NCBI GenBank assembly: GCA_964396115.1
Contig: CAYNDL010000057.1
Location: 1-5,508 of the forward strand
DNA length: 5,508 nucleotides
Source: CAYNDL01 sp964396115
Lineage (GTDB): Bacteria > Patescibacteriota > Andersenbacteria > UBA10190 > CAIZMI01
Direction of reading: 5' to 3'
Shown: piece by piece, positions 1 to 5,508 of the stretch
Position numbering within the stretch: the first letter of the stretch is position 1
How the letters are laid out: each line of letters opens with the position of its first letter
Made by a program: the position numbers and the translations under genes
Notes under the pieces: generated by a model
The model's database searches: none
The model's input: the letters and a program-made list of their open reading frames with translations, nothing else
Told to the model about the DNA's origin: nothing

Positions 1-2
1 AG

Positions 3-782
3 GAAGATGAGTATCCAATTAAGACGTATATAGATTTTGAGGACCAGTTTGCGGAGGATTCGCGATTTGTTGATCCGATGGCCACTGTCTCCGAGGTAAT
101 GGGAACTCTCAAGCCAGGGGAGGAAATTTGGCTGCAAATTATGGCACGACCTGTCTTCAGTGATAGTTGGAAAGATGCAGGAAAAAATGCTGCCTTAAAG
201 ATCGCAGGAAGAGAGGTTCCAAAGAAACAGACAATGGTTGACCAAGCTTTTGAAACTTTGGGCAATACGGTTGCGGCATTTGTCGGTGGTGGTGCGGAAG
301 CTCCTAAAAAGGACAAAGGCGTGGACTTGGGTGTGTTGCGCCTCACACCGGGAGAAGTAGATTTGATTAAAGCTATCCAGAGGAACGTTTCAAAGCACGC
401 TTTCCAAACTCAAGTGCGAATAATCTATATTGCTGCAAAGCCTGTATTTAATAGGAAATTGAGAGTTAATGCGATGTTGGGTCTTTTCCGTCAGTTTGCT
501 GGTTCCAATTCCTTCAAACCAAGTCCTCGTTTCACGACATCACGACCAGTTTATGGTTTCATCAAGACCCGCCAGTCGTACCGAAAAAATCGATTGTTAA
601 AGCGTTACTTGCAAAGGTATTTCGGTGAAAGTGGCTTCATCTTAAACACCGAAGAGCTGGCAACCATGTATCATTTCCCGGTCGAATATGTGAAGGCTCC
701 TTCTGTTGAGCGTGCTCGCGCAAAGCGTGGCGAGGCTCCCCAGAACATTCCTTTGGCGCCAGAAGATCTTCCGCTCGCCTGA
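3..782 (+). CDS. Partner protein of the VirD4-like ATPase, C-terminal part (5' truncated)
   Basis: The reading frame is open from base 3 (259 residues visible), so the ATG at 78 is internal and the true start lies outside the window. Residues before that ATG include a YPIKTYIDF stretch, and the region after it reads LKPGEEIWLQI, then a long basic helical region, then NTEELATMYHFP near the C-terminus (about bases 644-679). From memory this pattern matches a family of large, often membrane-anchored proteins in Patescibacteria (I believe Pfam DUF8128) encoded just upstream of a VirD4/TraG-like ATPase, as here, 42 bp away. No transmembrane segment is visible in this C-terminal part; any would be in the missing N-terminus. 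The exact function is unknown. The likely role, inferred from gene order, is to anchor or load the ATPase. The tail is proline- and alanine-rich (NIPLAPEDLPLA). The EELAT-YHFP motif resembles one seen next to the ATPase domain of single-chain conjugation proteins, so the two genes may be a split version of such a protein. Confidence 0.82.
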   Translation, partial: EDEYPIKTYIDFEDQFAEDSRFVDPMATVSEVMGTLKPGEEIWLQIMARPVFSDSWKDAGKNAALKIAGREVPKKQTMVDQAFETLGNTVAAFVGGGAEAPKKDKGVDLGVLRLTPGEVDLIKAIQRNVSKHAFQTQVRIIYIAAKPVFNRKLRVNAMLGLFRQFAGSNSFKPSPRFTTSRPVYGFIKTRQSYRKNRLLKRYLQRYFGESGFILNTEELATMYHFPVEYVKAPSVERARAKRGEAPQNIPLAPEDLPLA

Positions 783-810
783 TTGGGTTGTCACTGCTAT
801 CTTATTAACT

Positions 811-816
811 AGGGAG
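811..816 (+). promoter_or_regulatory. Ribosome binding site of the VirD4-like ATPase gene
   Basis: AGGGAG lies 8 nt before the ATG at 825 and is followed by an A-rich spacer. It fixes the start of the ATPase gene and is the only convincing Shine-Dalgarno site in the window. I found no well-spaced -35/-10 pair in the 42-bp gap, so the gene is probably co-transcribed with the one before it. Confidence 0.75.
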
Positions 817-824
817 AAAAAAAT

Positions 825-2564
825 ATGGATAAAAACGACATTCTAATTCTTGGTGAAACAAACTTTCGCAGTAGGCGAAGACAGTTTGGCATCAAAACTG
901 ATGATCGCCGACGCCATTGCTATTTGATTGGAAAAACTGGTGTCGGTAAAACCACTTTGATCGAAAACATGATCATTCAAGATATCCAATCGGGTCGTGG
1001 CGCTGCGCTCGTGGATCCCCATGGTGACCCTGCTGAAAATATTTTGAATTTCATTCCGAACGAACGAATTAACGATATTGTTTATTTTGATCCCTCCGAT
1101 ACGGATTATCCGATCGCTTTTAATGTGCTGGAAACTGTTGATCCCTCACATCCTCGTTTTGATCAGGAAAAAAGCTTGGTTTCATCTGGCTTGATCGGAG
1201 TATTCAAGAAAATTTGGGCGGATTCTTGGGGGCCGAGGCTTGAATATATTTTACGTAACACAATCTTGGCGCTTTTGGATTCACCTGGAAACACTTTGCT
1301 CGGTATTCCGAGGATTTATGTGGACAAAAAATTTCGTAAACAAATTGTTGATAATATCCGTGACCCGGTTGTCCGGAGTTTCTGGGTGGATGAATTCGCG
1401 AATTACAACGAAAAATTCCGCGCGGAAGCTATTTCACCGATACAGAATAAAGTTGGTCAATTCTTGAGCAGCAGCATTATTCGCAATGTTGTCGGCCAAC
1501 CGAAGTCCACCATTGATCTGGCGGACATCATGAACAATAAAAAAATTCTAGTAATGAATCTCTCCAAAGGAAAAATTGGTGAGGATAATTCTGCGCTTCT
1601 TGGTGCCATGATGATCACAAAGATTCAGTTGACCGCAATGGATCGAGCCCGAATTCCCGAGAACGAACGTCAGGATTTTTATCTTTATGTTGATGAGTTT
1701 CAAAATTTTGCTACGGAGTCTTTCGCCACCATTCTTTCTGAAGCACGTAAGTACAGGCTCAACCTGATTCTGGCTCACCAGTACATTGCCCAGATGGCTG
1801 AGGAAGTTCGGGATGCCGTTTTCGGTAATTTGGGAACTATTATTGCCTTCCGCGTCGGTGCTTTTGATGCTGAATTTATGGAACCGGAATTCCTGCCCGT
1901 CTTTAATCAAACCGATATGGTAAACCTGCCGAACCGTAACGCGTACATCAAGCTCATGATAGACGGTATCACGAGCAAGCCTTTTTCAATGTCGACGGTC
2001 CCACCTAGCGGGGTGCGTTATCCGAACTTAGAAAAAGTAATTCGTGTATCCCGTGAACGCTATGGGAGACCAAGGGATGTGGTTGAGGAAAAGATCGCCC
2101 GATGGAGCGGGGTCATGTTTAAGGAAAAAGCTGAAGATGAAAATGAAATGGAAGAAGTTGCTCCTGCTCCTCAACCGGAACGCAGGGAGAAGGAACGCGA
2201 GAGACGAAAACAGCCAGCGGTCAAAGTGGCCAAGGATCTACCGCCAGTAAAGGAAATGGCCGACGTGGTCCTGACCCCCGAGAAACCAAAGGAAGTCATT
2301 ACAAATCTGGCTGAAATATTGAAGACTAAGGAAGAGCCCAAACGCCTAAAGAAGGCCTATCCAACTACTTGTGATCGTTGCGGTAAGGCAACAGAAGTAC
2401 CTTTTGAACCTACTCCTGGGAAAGAGAAATTTTGCAAAGAGTGCTATCAGATTGTGAAAGCAGAACGCCGAAAACAAGGCCTGACCGTAGCAGCAGCCGG
2501 TGCGCCTGGAGAGGGAAAGTCGCGGATTGTGCCGCCGCCTCCCCCTGTTCCTCCGACCGCCTGA
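825..2564 (+). CDS. VirD4/TraG-like DNA-translocation ATPase with C-terminal zinc ribbon
   Basis: This is a type IV secretion coupling-protein-like P-loop ATPase, a family that forms hexameric rings and pumps DNA or protein-DNA complexes at the membrane. Walker A is GKTGVGKT at residues 36-43, followed by ALVDPHGD (61-68). Walker B is LYVDEFQNF (287-295) with D290 and E291, followed by LAHQY (316-320), a conserved post-Walker B segment of the TraG/TraD type. The core ends near residue 430. Next come a charged, low-complexity linker (about 433-510), a zinc ribbon with C516, C519, C537 and C540 (exactly CxxC-x17-CxxC, the pattern I recall as TIGR04272), and a proline-rich tail (IVPPPPPVPPTA). 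Classical VirD4 has N-terminal membrane helices; here Walker A starts at residue 36 and no membrane segment is seen, so membrane attachment probably comes from the upstream partner protein. The start is supported by AGGGAG 8 nt upstream. No relaxase or other type IV secretion gene is visible, so conjugation proper is not shown; DNA uptake or segregation are alternatives. Confidence 0.93.
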   Translation: MDKNDILILGETNFRSRRRQFGIKTDDRRRHCYLIGKTGVGKTTLIENMIIQDIQSGRGAALVDPHGDPAENILNFIPNERINDIVYFDPSDTDYPIAFNVLETVDPSHPRFDQEKSLVSSGLIGVFKKIWADSWGPRLEYILRNTILALLDSPGNTLLGIPRIYVDKKFRKQIVDNIRDPVVRSFWVDEFANYNEKFRAEAISPIQNKVGQFLSSSIIRNVVGQPKSTIDLADIMNNKKILVMNLSKGKIGEDNSALLGAMMITKIQLTAMDRARIPENERQDFYLYVDEFQNFATESFATILSEARKYRLNLILAHQYIAQMAEEVRDAVFGNLGTIIAFRVGAFDAEFMEPEFLPVFNQTDMVNLPNRNAYIKLMIDGITSKPFSMSTVPPSGVRYPNLEKVIRVSRERYGRPRDVVEEKIARWSGVMFKEKAEDENEMEEVAPAPQPERREKERERRKQPAVKVAKDLPPVKEMADVVLTPEKPKEVITNLAEILKTKEEPKRLKKAYPTTCDRCGKATEVPFEPTPGKEKFCKECYQIVKAERRKQGLTVAAAGAPGEGKSRIVPPPPPVPPTA

Positions 2565-2580
2565 CAATTACACATAATTG
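2565..2580. repeat. Perfect 6-bp inverted repeat after the ATPase stop
   Basis: CAATTA (2565-2570), a 4-nt spacer CACA, then TAATTG (2575-2580) form a perfect inverted repeat starting immediately after the TGA stop. As RNA it would be a weak A/U-rich hairpin and has no U tract, so it is a poor terminator. It overlaps the possible -35 element described at 2569-2597 and could instead be a protein-binding operator. Both readings are inference. Confidence 0.4.
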
Positions 2581-2597
2581 GGCTTACGAATTAGAAT
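2569..2597 (+). promoter_or_regulatory. Possible sigma70-type promoter for the LOG-family gene
   Basis: TACACA (2569-2574, four of six matches to TTGACA) and TAGAAT (2592-2597, five of six matches to TATAAT) are separated by exactly 17 bp. Transcription would start near 2604, giving a leader of about 33 nt before the ATG at 2637. This is the best -35/-10 pair I found by eye in the intergenic gaps, and it sits where a new unit is expected. It remains a consensus match only, and promoter sequences in this group of bacteria are poorly known. Confidence 0.35.
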
Positions 2598-2624
2598 GAG
2601 AAAGCAGTATCTGCTTTCATATTT
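2594..2624 (+). terminator. Stem-loop between the ATPase and LOG-family genes; possible weak terminator
   Basis: GAAAGCAG (2600-2607) pairs fully with CTGCTTTC (2611-2618) across a TAT loop, giving 8 bp. After one A-A mismatch the stem continues for about five weaker pairs, including two G-U wobbles, to 2594/2624. Only a short ATATTT follows, so intrinsic termination would be inefficient. It could mark the 3' end of the ATPase transcript or be a structured leader of the next gene. It overlaps the possible -10 box, so it would form only in transcripts reading in from upstream. Confidence 0.4.
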
Positions 2625-2636
2625 AAGCCAACCTCA

Positions 2637-3344
2637 ATGGAACAAGGAGTAACAAGAAGGGTCAGAAAGTTTTGTGTGGATGAGAGTGAATTTCAAGGTA
2701 ATGCTAGCTGGGATCTCCAGGACATTTTGCGTGAGTTTATGGAAGGCTTTAAGTTCCTTGTTCCGCTACACAAGGAAGTAACTTTTTTCGGTTCTGCTCG
2801 TCTTTCAGAAAAATCTCATTGGTACAAAGTTGCAAAAAAACTTGGTTTCATGCTGGCAGAGCATGGGTACACAGTCATTAGTGGCGGGGGACCAGGAATA
2901 ATGGAAGCCGCTAATTGGGGTGCGCACGAAGTGGGTTTGCGCGATCACAGGGAATGCTCCATCGGTCTAGATATTGTGCTGCCGGCAGGGGAACGACGGA
3001 ACGACTTTGTTGAAAGACGCATGCCCTTCCACTATTTCTTTACTCGGAAAGTGATGTTGAGCGCGAGCGCCCAGGCCTACATTTTTTTTCCTGGCGGTTA
3101 TGGAACAATCGATGAGTTCACAGAAATTCTGACACTCATCCAAACAGGGAAAATGGAAAAAGTTCGCATGGTTTGCGTGGGAAAAGAGTTTTGGGGTACG
3201 TTACGCAATTGGATGAAAAACCAGATGTTAGAACAAGACGAAAGATTGATCGACAAAAAAGACCTCGATTTGTTTGAAGTCGTGGATACTGCCGAAGAAG
3301 CGTTTGCTGTCGTCAGAAAATCACGCGAAAGAAAATTCTTTTAA
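2637..3344 (+). CDS. LOG-family Rossmann-fold nucleotide-binding protein (TIGR00730-like)
   Basis: Members with known activity hydrolyse cytokinin or other nucleoside 5'-monophosphates to the free base and ribose 5-phosphate; many are mislabelled lysine decarboxylases. Family marks are FFGSARL (50-56), the glycine-rich nucleotide-binding loop SGGGPGIMEAAN (82-93), the TRKVM segment (136-140, Arg-Lys expected near the phosphate) and the signature PGGYGTIDE (152-160), whose final Glu is the expected catalytic residue. At 235 aa the protein is complete, with an N-terminal extension ending in the ILREFMEGF helix seen in the longer bacterial form. The ATG at 2637 is the only ATG in frame after the stop at 2592-2594, but no Shine-Dalgarno precedes it. 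It is followed after 2 nt by the RNA methyltransferase gene, so the two are probably translationally coupled. Bacterial substrates are mostly unknown; a role in nucleotide salvage or housecleaning is inference. Confidence 0.9.
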   Translation: MEQGVTRRVRKFCVDESEFQGNASWDLQDILREFMEGFKFLVPLHKEVTFFGSARLSEKSHWYKVAKKLGFMLAEHGYTVISGGGPGIMEAANWGAHEVGLRDHRECSIGLDIVLPAGERRNDFVERRMPFHYFFTRKVMLSASAQAYIFFPGGYGTIDEFTEILTLIQTGKMEKVRMVCVGKEFWGTLRNWMKNQMLEQDERLIDKKDLDLFEVVDTAEEAFAVVRKSRERKFF

Positions 3345-3346
3345 CT

Positions 3347-3916
3347 ATGCGTAAGAAGACAACCGAGGAGCTTGTGGCAGAAAAGCCGTCTCTTGAAGAA
3401 TATAGAAAACTTCCCCGCACACCGATCACCCTTGTTGTCGATGGAATTCGTTCACTTGATAATGTCGGACTGATTTTCCGTGTAAGCGAAGCCTATCTGA
3501 TAAAGAATATCTACCTTTGCGGGATCACAGGGTATCCCGCTATCCCCAATGACCCGCGTGCGCCGCACATTGTTGAAAGGCAGGACCGCCGTATCAATAA
3601 GACCGCAATCAAAACCGTTCCTTTGGTTGATTGGAAATACTGCGAAAACGCAGAAGAGGTAGTAAAACAACAAAAAGAGTTAGGGGATTCGATTGTCGTT
3701 TTAGAACAAACAGACGAAAGTAAGGACTATCGCAAGACGGACTACTCCTTTCCGCTTACACTTGTGGTTGGGCATGAGCGAACAGGGGTATCTGATTTTA
3801 TTTTGGAAATGGCGGATAAAGTCATAGAAATTCCCATGTACGGAATGGGAAATTCTCACAATGTCGCTATTTCCACTGCTATTGTCCTGGCACACCTAAA
3901 AAATTTAACTGAATAA
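3347..3916 (+). CDS. SpoU/TrmH-family RNA 2'-O-methyltransferase (SPOUT fold)
   Basis: This enzyme should transfer a methyl group from S-adenosylmethionine to a ribose 2'-OH in tRNA or rRNA. All three SpoU motifs are present: motif 1 LDNVGLIFRVSEA (37-49) with N39 and the expected catalytic Arg R45; motif 2 VVGHERTGVSD (140-150) with E144; motif 3 IPMYGMGNSHNVAIS (162-176) with N172, which forms part of the knotted cofactor site. Motif 3 reads SHN where many relatives read SLN. At 189 aa it is a bare catalytic domain without the L30e-like N-terminal substrate-binding domain of RlmB-type enzymes. That favours a tRNA target of the TrmH type, but the target cannot be read from sequence. It starts 2 nt after the LOG-family stop with no clear Shine-Dalgarno, which suggests coupled translation. 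The next ORF is in the same frame, 12 nt beyond its TAA stop. Confidence 0.92.
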   Translation: MRKKTTEELVAEKPSLEEYRKLPRTPITLVVDGIRSLDNVGLIFRVSEAYLIKNIYLCGITGYPAIPNDPRAPHIVERQDRRINKTAIKTVPLVDWKYCENAEEVVKQQKELGDSIVVLEQTDESKDYRKTDYSFPLTLVVGHERTGVSDFILEMADKVIEIPMYGMGNSHNVAISTAIVLAHLKNLTE

Positions 3917-3928
3917 AGCGAATATTAT

Positions 3929-4009
3929 ATGAGTTTTGGCTTAGGAGTATTAATTTTTGTAGTAGGATTCGCCATCGGAGCTTCACTTGGCTGGAAGTTT
4001 GGCGGCTGA
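3929..4009 (+). CDS. 26-aa glycine-zipper membrane microprotein (hypothetical)
   Basis: A short ORF encodes MSFGLGVLIFVVGFAIGASL followed by GWKFGG. Residues 4-22 are almost wholly hydrophobic and long enough for one membrane helix, capped by Trp22 and Lys23. G13, G17 and G21 form a GxxxGxxxG glycine zipper, typical of tightly packed helix-helix contacts. It fills most of the 138-bp gap between the methyltransferase and coiled-coil genes and runs in the methyltransferase frame, 12 nt after that TAA, with no intervening stop. No Shine-Dalgarno is visible, as for the other genes in this cluster. The clean start, coherent membrane-helix composition and terminal TGA argue for a real gene, but a random hydrophobic ORF of this size cannot be excluded. 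Function unknown; a small membrane anchor or oligomerising peptide is a guess. Confidence 0.6.
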   Translation: MSFGLGVLIFVVGFAIGASLGWKFGG

Positions 4010-4038
4010 GCACCGCGTTGCTTTTAAGCTTTCGCTTA
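4002..4038 (+). other. Two small stem-loops upstream of the coiled-coil gene
   Basis: GCGG (4002-4005) can pair with CCGC (4013-4016) around the microprotein stop codon, and TAAGC (4025-4029) pairs with GCTTA (4034-4038) across a TTTC loop. An alternative pairing of GCTT (4020-4023) with AAGC (4026-4029) would compete with the second. No T tract follows either, so they do not look like an intrinsic terminator. They may structure the leader of the gene at 4055. Stems this short can arise by chance. Confidence 0.25.
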
Positions 4039-4054
4039 GATAACCTGAATACAT

Positions 4055-4402
4055 ATGTCAGACCTATACAAAAAGGATTTCTCAAGTAAAGAAGCACAAG
4101 AAGAAGCGCGCCGCACCCTGCAAAAGAAGCAGATGCAAATTATCAATGAAGACGGGAAGCTCAAAAGAATGGAGCACGCCCTAGATGCGAAAAAGAGGAC
4201 TCTGGAGGAAACAAAACGAAAAGTAGAGCAAATGGAAATCGAAATCCTGAACCTGCAGAAGAAGGCATCTGATATTCAAAAGGAACTGGGCACCGATGAA
4301 CGTGACATCTCAATGCAAAAAGCCGCGATCAGGAAGCTGGAATATGACGCCGAACAGTACAGGGAGAAAACTTACCGCCGCGACAAAAATTTGAATCCAT
4401 AA
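4055..4402 (+). CDS. Coiled-coil protein of unknown function
   Basis: I do not recognise a named family. The 115-aa product is very rich in Lys, Glu, Gln and Arg, with hydrophobic residues spaced as in heptads: L43, L50, V57, I64/L65, A71, I74, L78. Residues about 12-78 and 82-105 look like two long helices broken near ELGTDE (77-82), so the protein may form a helical hairpin or a two-segment coiled-coil oligomer. There is no signal peptide, membrane segment or Cys/His metal site. It ends 8 to 14 nt before the alaS start and follows the membrane microprotein by 45 bp, consistent with one operon. The ATG at 4055 lacks a Shine-Dalgarno; the later Met codons (M27, M39) would cut into the coiled coil. 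The role could be structural or scaffolding, which is inference from composition only. Confidence 0.8.
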   Translation: MSDLYKKDFSSKEAQEEARRTLQKKQMQIINEDGKLKRMEHALDAKKRTLEETKRKVEQMEIEILNLQKKASDIQKELGTDERDISMQKAAIRKLEYDAEQYREKTYRRDKNLNP

Positions 4403-4416
4403 TAGATTTAATGGTC

Positions 4417-5508
4417 ATGAAGCAATTAACTAGCAGGGAACTACGGAGCAAATACATTGCCTATTTTGAAAAGGAAAGCCATGCGGCTATCCCGTATGCC
4501 TCCCTTGTTCCTGAAAATGACCCCACAACGTTGTTTACGGGTTCCGGGATGCAGCCCCTCGTCCCGTACTTACTGGGTCAAAAGCATCCCCAGGGTGTGC
4601 GATTGGTCAACTCTCAGCTTTGTTTTCGCGCAGAAGATGTGGAGGAAGTCGGTGATAATCGCCACACCACTTTCTTTGAAATGTTGGGCAACTGGTCGTT
4701 GGGCAGCTACTTTAAGCATGAACAATTGTCCTGGTTTTTTGGTTTTCTTACGGATGTAGTTGGCTTGGAGCCAAATAGAATTTATGTAACTGCGTTTGCA
4801 GGTGACGAAAAAAACAATATACCGAAAGACATTGATGCAGTTGAGATTTGGAAAGAATTGTTCAAAAGCAAAGGTATTGAAGCAATAGACATTGAGCTTC
4901 TGACAGAAGAACGAGGGGCTAAACTAGGGATGCAAGGCGGAAGGATTTTTTATTACGGGGCAAAAAAGAACTGGTGGAGCAGGGCTGGTGTGCCGGAAAA
5001 TATGCCGGCAGGAGAACCGGGCGGACCAGATTCCGAAGTATTCTACGAGTTTACCGATATTGAACATGATAAAAAGTTTGGCGAACATTGCCACCCGAAT
5101 TGTGACTGTGGGCGTTTTATGGAAATTGGTAATTCCGTGTTTATGGAATTCAAAAAGGAAGCAGACGGCACTTTTTCGAAATTGGAACAAAGGAATGTCG
5201 ACTTTGGGGGAGGACTGGAGAGAATTTCAGCTGCCGCATCAAACAATCCCGATGTTTTTAGTGCAGTCGACACCCTTCGCAACATAATCAGCGGTATTGA
5301 AAAGGCGTCAGGCAAGGAATATTCAACAAAGGAACACACCAAATCGTTCCGTGTAATCGCTGATCATTTGCGGGCGGCGATATTTATCATAAGCTTTGGT
5401 GTTTCTCCTTCTAATACTGATCGCGGCTATGTTTTAAGGAGGCTGATTCGGCGGATGGTTCGTCATAGCGACTTGCTAGGAATGCCCGAACTTACGTTGT
5501 CTAAACTT
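4417..5508 (+). CDS. alaS: Alanyl-tRNA synthetase, N-terminal part (3' truncated)
   Basis: AlaS joins alanine to tRNA-Ala using ATP in the cytoplasm. The frame is open to the window end: 364 residues, against about 870 in E. coli. The catalytic domain is intact, with LFTGSGMQPLVPYLLGQ (39-55), class II motif 2 around CFRAED to HTTFFEMLGNWSLGSYF (69-99), and class II motif 3 NVDFGGGLERI (260-270). The start of the tRNA-recognition domain follows, with HTKSFRVIADHLRAAIF (307-323) and DRGYVLRRLIRRMVRH (335-350). The editing and C-terminal domains are outside the window. Differences from the E. coli type are a shorter motif-2 loop, GEPGGPDSE (199-207) where many bacteria have GPCGPCSE, and a Cys/His cluster at 224-231. 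I chose the ATG at 4417 (MKQLTSRELR) because it matches the usual family N-terminus; an in-frame ATG at 4411 is equally possible and neither has a Shine-Dalgarno. The gene follows the coiled-coil ORF closely and is probably in its operon. Confidence 0.96.
   Translation, partial: MKQLTSRELRSKYIAYFEKESHAAIPYASLVPENDPTTLFTGSGMQPLVPYLLGQKHPQGVRLVNSQLCFRAEDVEEVGDNRHTTFFEMLGNWSLGSYFKHEQLSWFFGFLTDVVGLEPNRIYVTAFAGDEKNNIPKDIDAVEIWKELFKSKGIEAIDIELLTEERGAKLGMQGGRIFYYGAKKNWWSRAGVPENMPAGEPGGPDSEVFYEFTDIEHDKKFGEHCHPNCDCGRFMEIGNSVFMEFKKEADGTFSKLEQRNVDFGGGLERISAAASNNPDVFSAVDTLRNIISGIEKASGKEYSTKEHTKSFRVIADHLRAAIFIISFGVSPSNTDRGYVLRRLIRRMVRHSDLLGMPELTLSKL

Noticed and set aside
78..782. ATG at 78 as the true start of the first gene
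   Set aside because: The frame is open back to base 3 and the upstream residues fit the same protein, so the ATG is internal.
1240..1467. 75-codon plus-strand ORF within the ATPase gene, with a 68-codon one at 2044-2250
   Set aside because: Both are out-of-frame shadows of the ATPase with no independent start signal or motif.
1548..1910. 120-codon minus-strand ORF inside the VirD4-like gene
   Set aside because: It is antisense to the Walker B and neighbouring conserved region of the ATPase, shows no recognisable motif, and is best explained as a by-product of the coding strand. The minus-strand ORFs at 2346-2567, 3452-3673, 3701-3895, 3879-4097, 4924-5190 and 5043-5342 were dropped for the same reason.
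825..2564. Evidence for an integrated conjugative element
   Set aside because: The ATPase alone suggests one, but no relaxase, integrase, att repeats or VirB components are visible and the downstream neighbours are housekeeping genes.
4018..4046. Promoter for the coiled-coil gene (TTGCTT ... TAACCT, 17-bp spacing)
   Set aside because: Only three of six matches at each box, no better than chance in this A/T-rich gap.
4457..4759. 100-codon plus-strand ORF, with a similar 99-codon one at 4988-5287
   Set aside because: Both lie in another frame over alaS, whose class II motifs run unbroken through the region.
1..5508. Alternative genetic code with TGA as glycine
   Set aside because: TGA ends the first gene, the ATPase and the microprotein at sensible C-termini, and no recognised gene has an in-frame TGA.

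Overview
The window looks like a chromosomal piece from a Candidate Phyla Radiation (Patescibacteria) bacterium, probably a Parcubacteria-type lineage. Three things point that way: a VirD4/TraG-like ATPase whose Walker A lies almost at its N-terminus, preceded by a separate partner protein of the kind usually found with it in these genomes; a CxxC-x17-CxxC zinc ribbon at the ATPase C-terminus; and an alanyl-tRNA synthetase with the short motif-2 loop and GEPGGPDSE / HPNCDCGRF signatures I associate with this group. The lineage is inferred from recalled family features, not from a search. TGA acts as a normal stop (three genes end with it and none carries it in frame), so the TGA=Gly code of Gracilibacteria/Absconditabacteria does not apply.

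Layout, all genes on the + strand. (1) 3-782: the C-terminal 259 residues of a larger protein cut by the window edge, the putative partner of the next gene. (2) 825-2564: a complete 579-aa VirD4/TraG-like conjugative-type DNA-translocation ATPase with a disordered charged linker, a zinc ribbon and a proline-rich tail; it has the only good Shine-Dalgarno in the window. (3) 2565-2636: a structured intergenic gap with two inverted repeats and a plausible promoter. (4) 2637-3344: a LOG-family nucleotide-binding protein, followed 2 nt later by (5) 3347-3916, a minimal SpoU/TrmH-type RNA 2'-O-methyltransferase. (6) 3929-4009: a 26-codon ORF encoding a glycine-zipper membrane peptide, in the same frame as the methyltransferase and just beyond its stop. 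(7) 4055-4402: a 115-aa coiled-coil protein of unknown function. (8) 4417-5508: the N-terminal 364 residues of alanyl-tRNA synthetase (alaS), running off the window end.

The first two genes form one unit, probably a membrane-linked DNA pump. The genes from 2637 onward look like a separate, tightly packed housekeeping group dominated by nucleotide and tRNA functions, all without recognisable Shine-Dalgarno sequences. I see no CRISPR array, tRNA, rRNA, insertion sequence or integrase. The least explained items are the glycine-zipper microprotein beside the methyltransferase, the zinc-ribbon-tailed ATPase with its separate partner, and the Cys/His cluster in AlaS.
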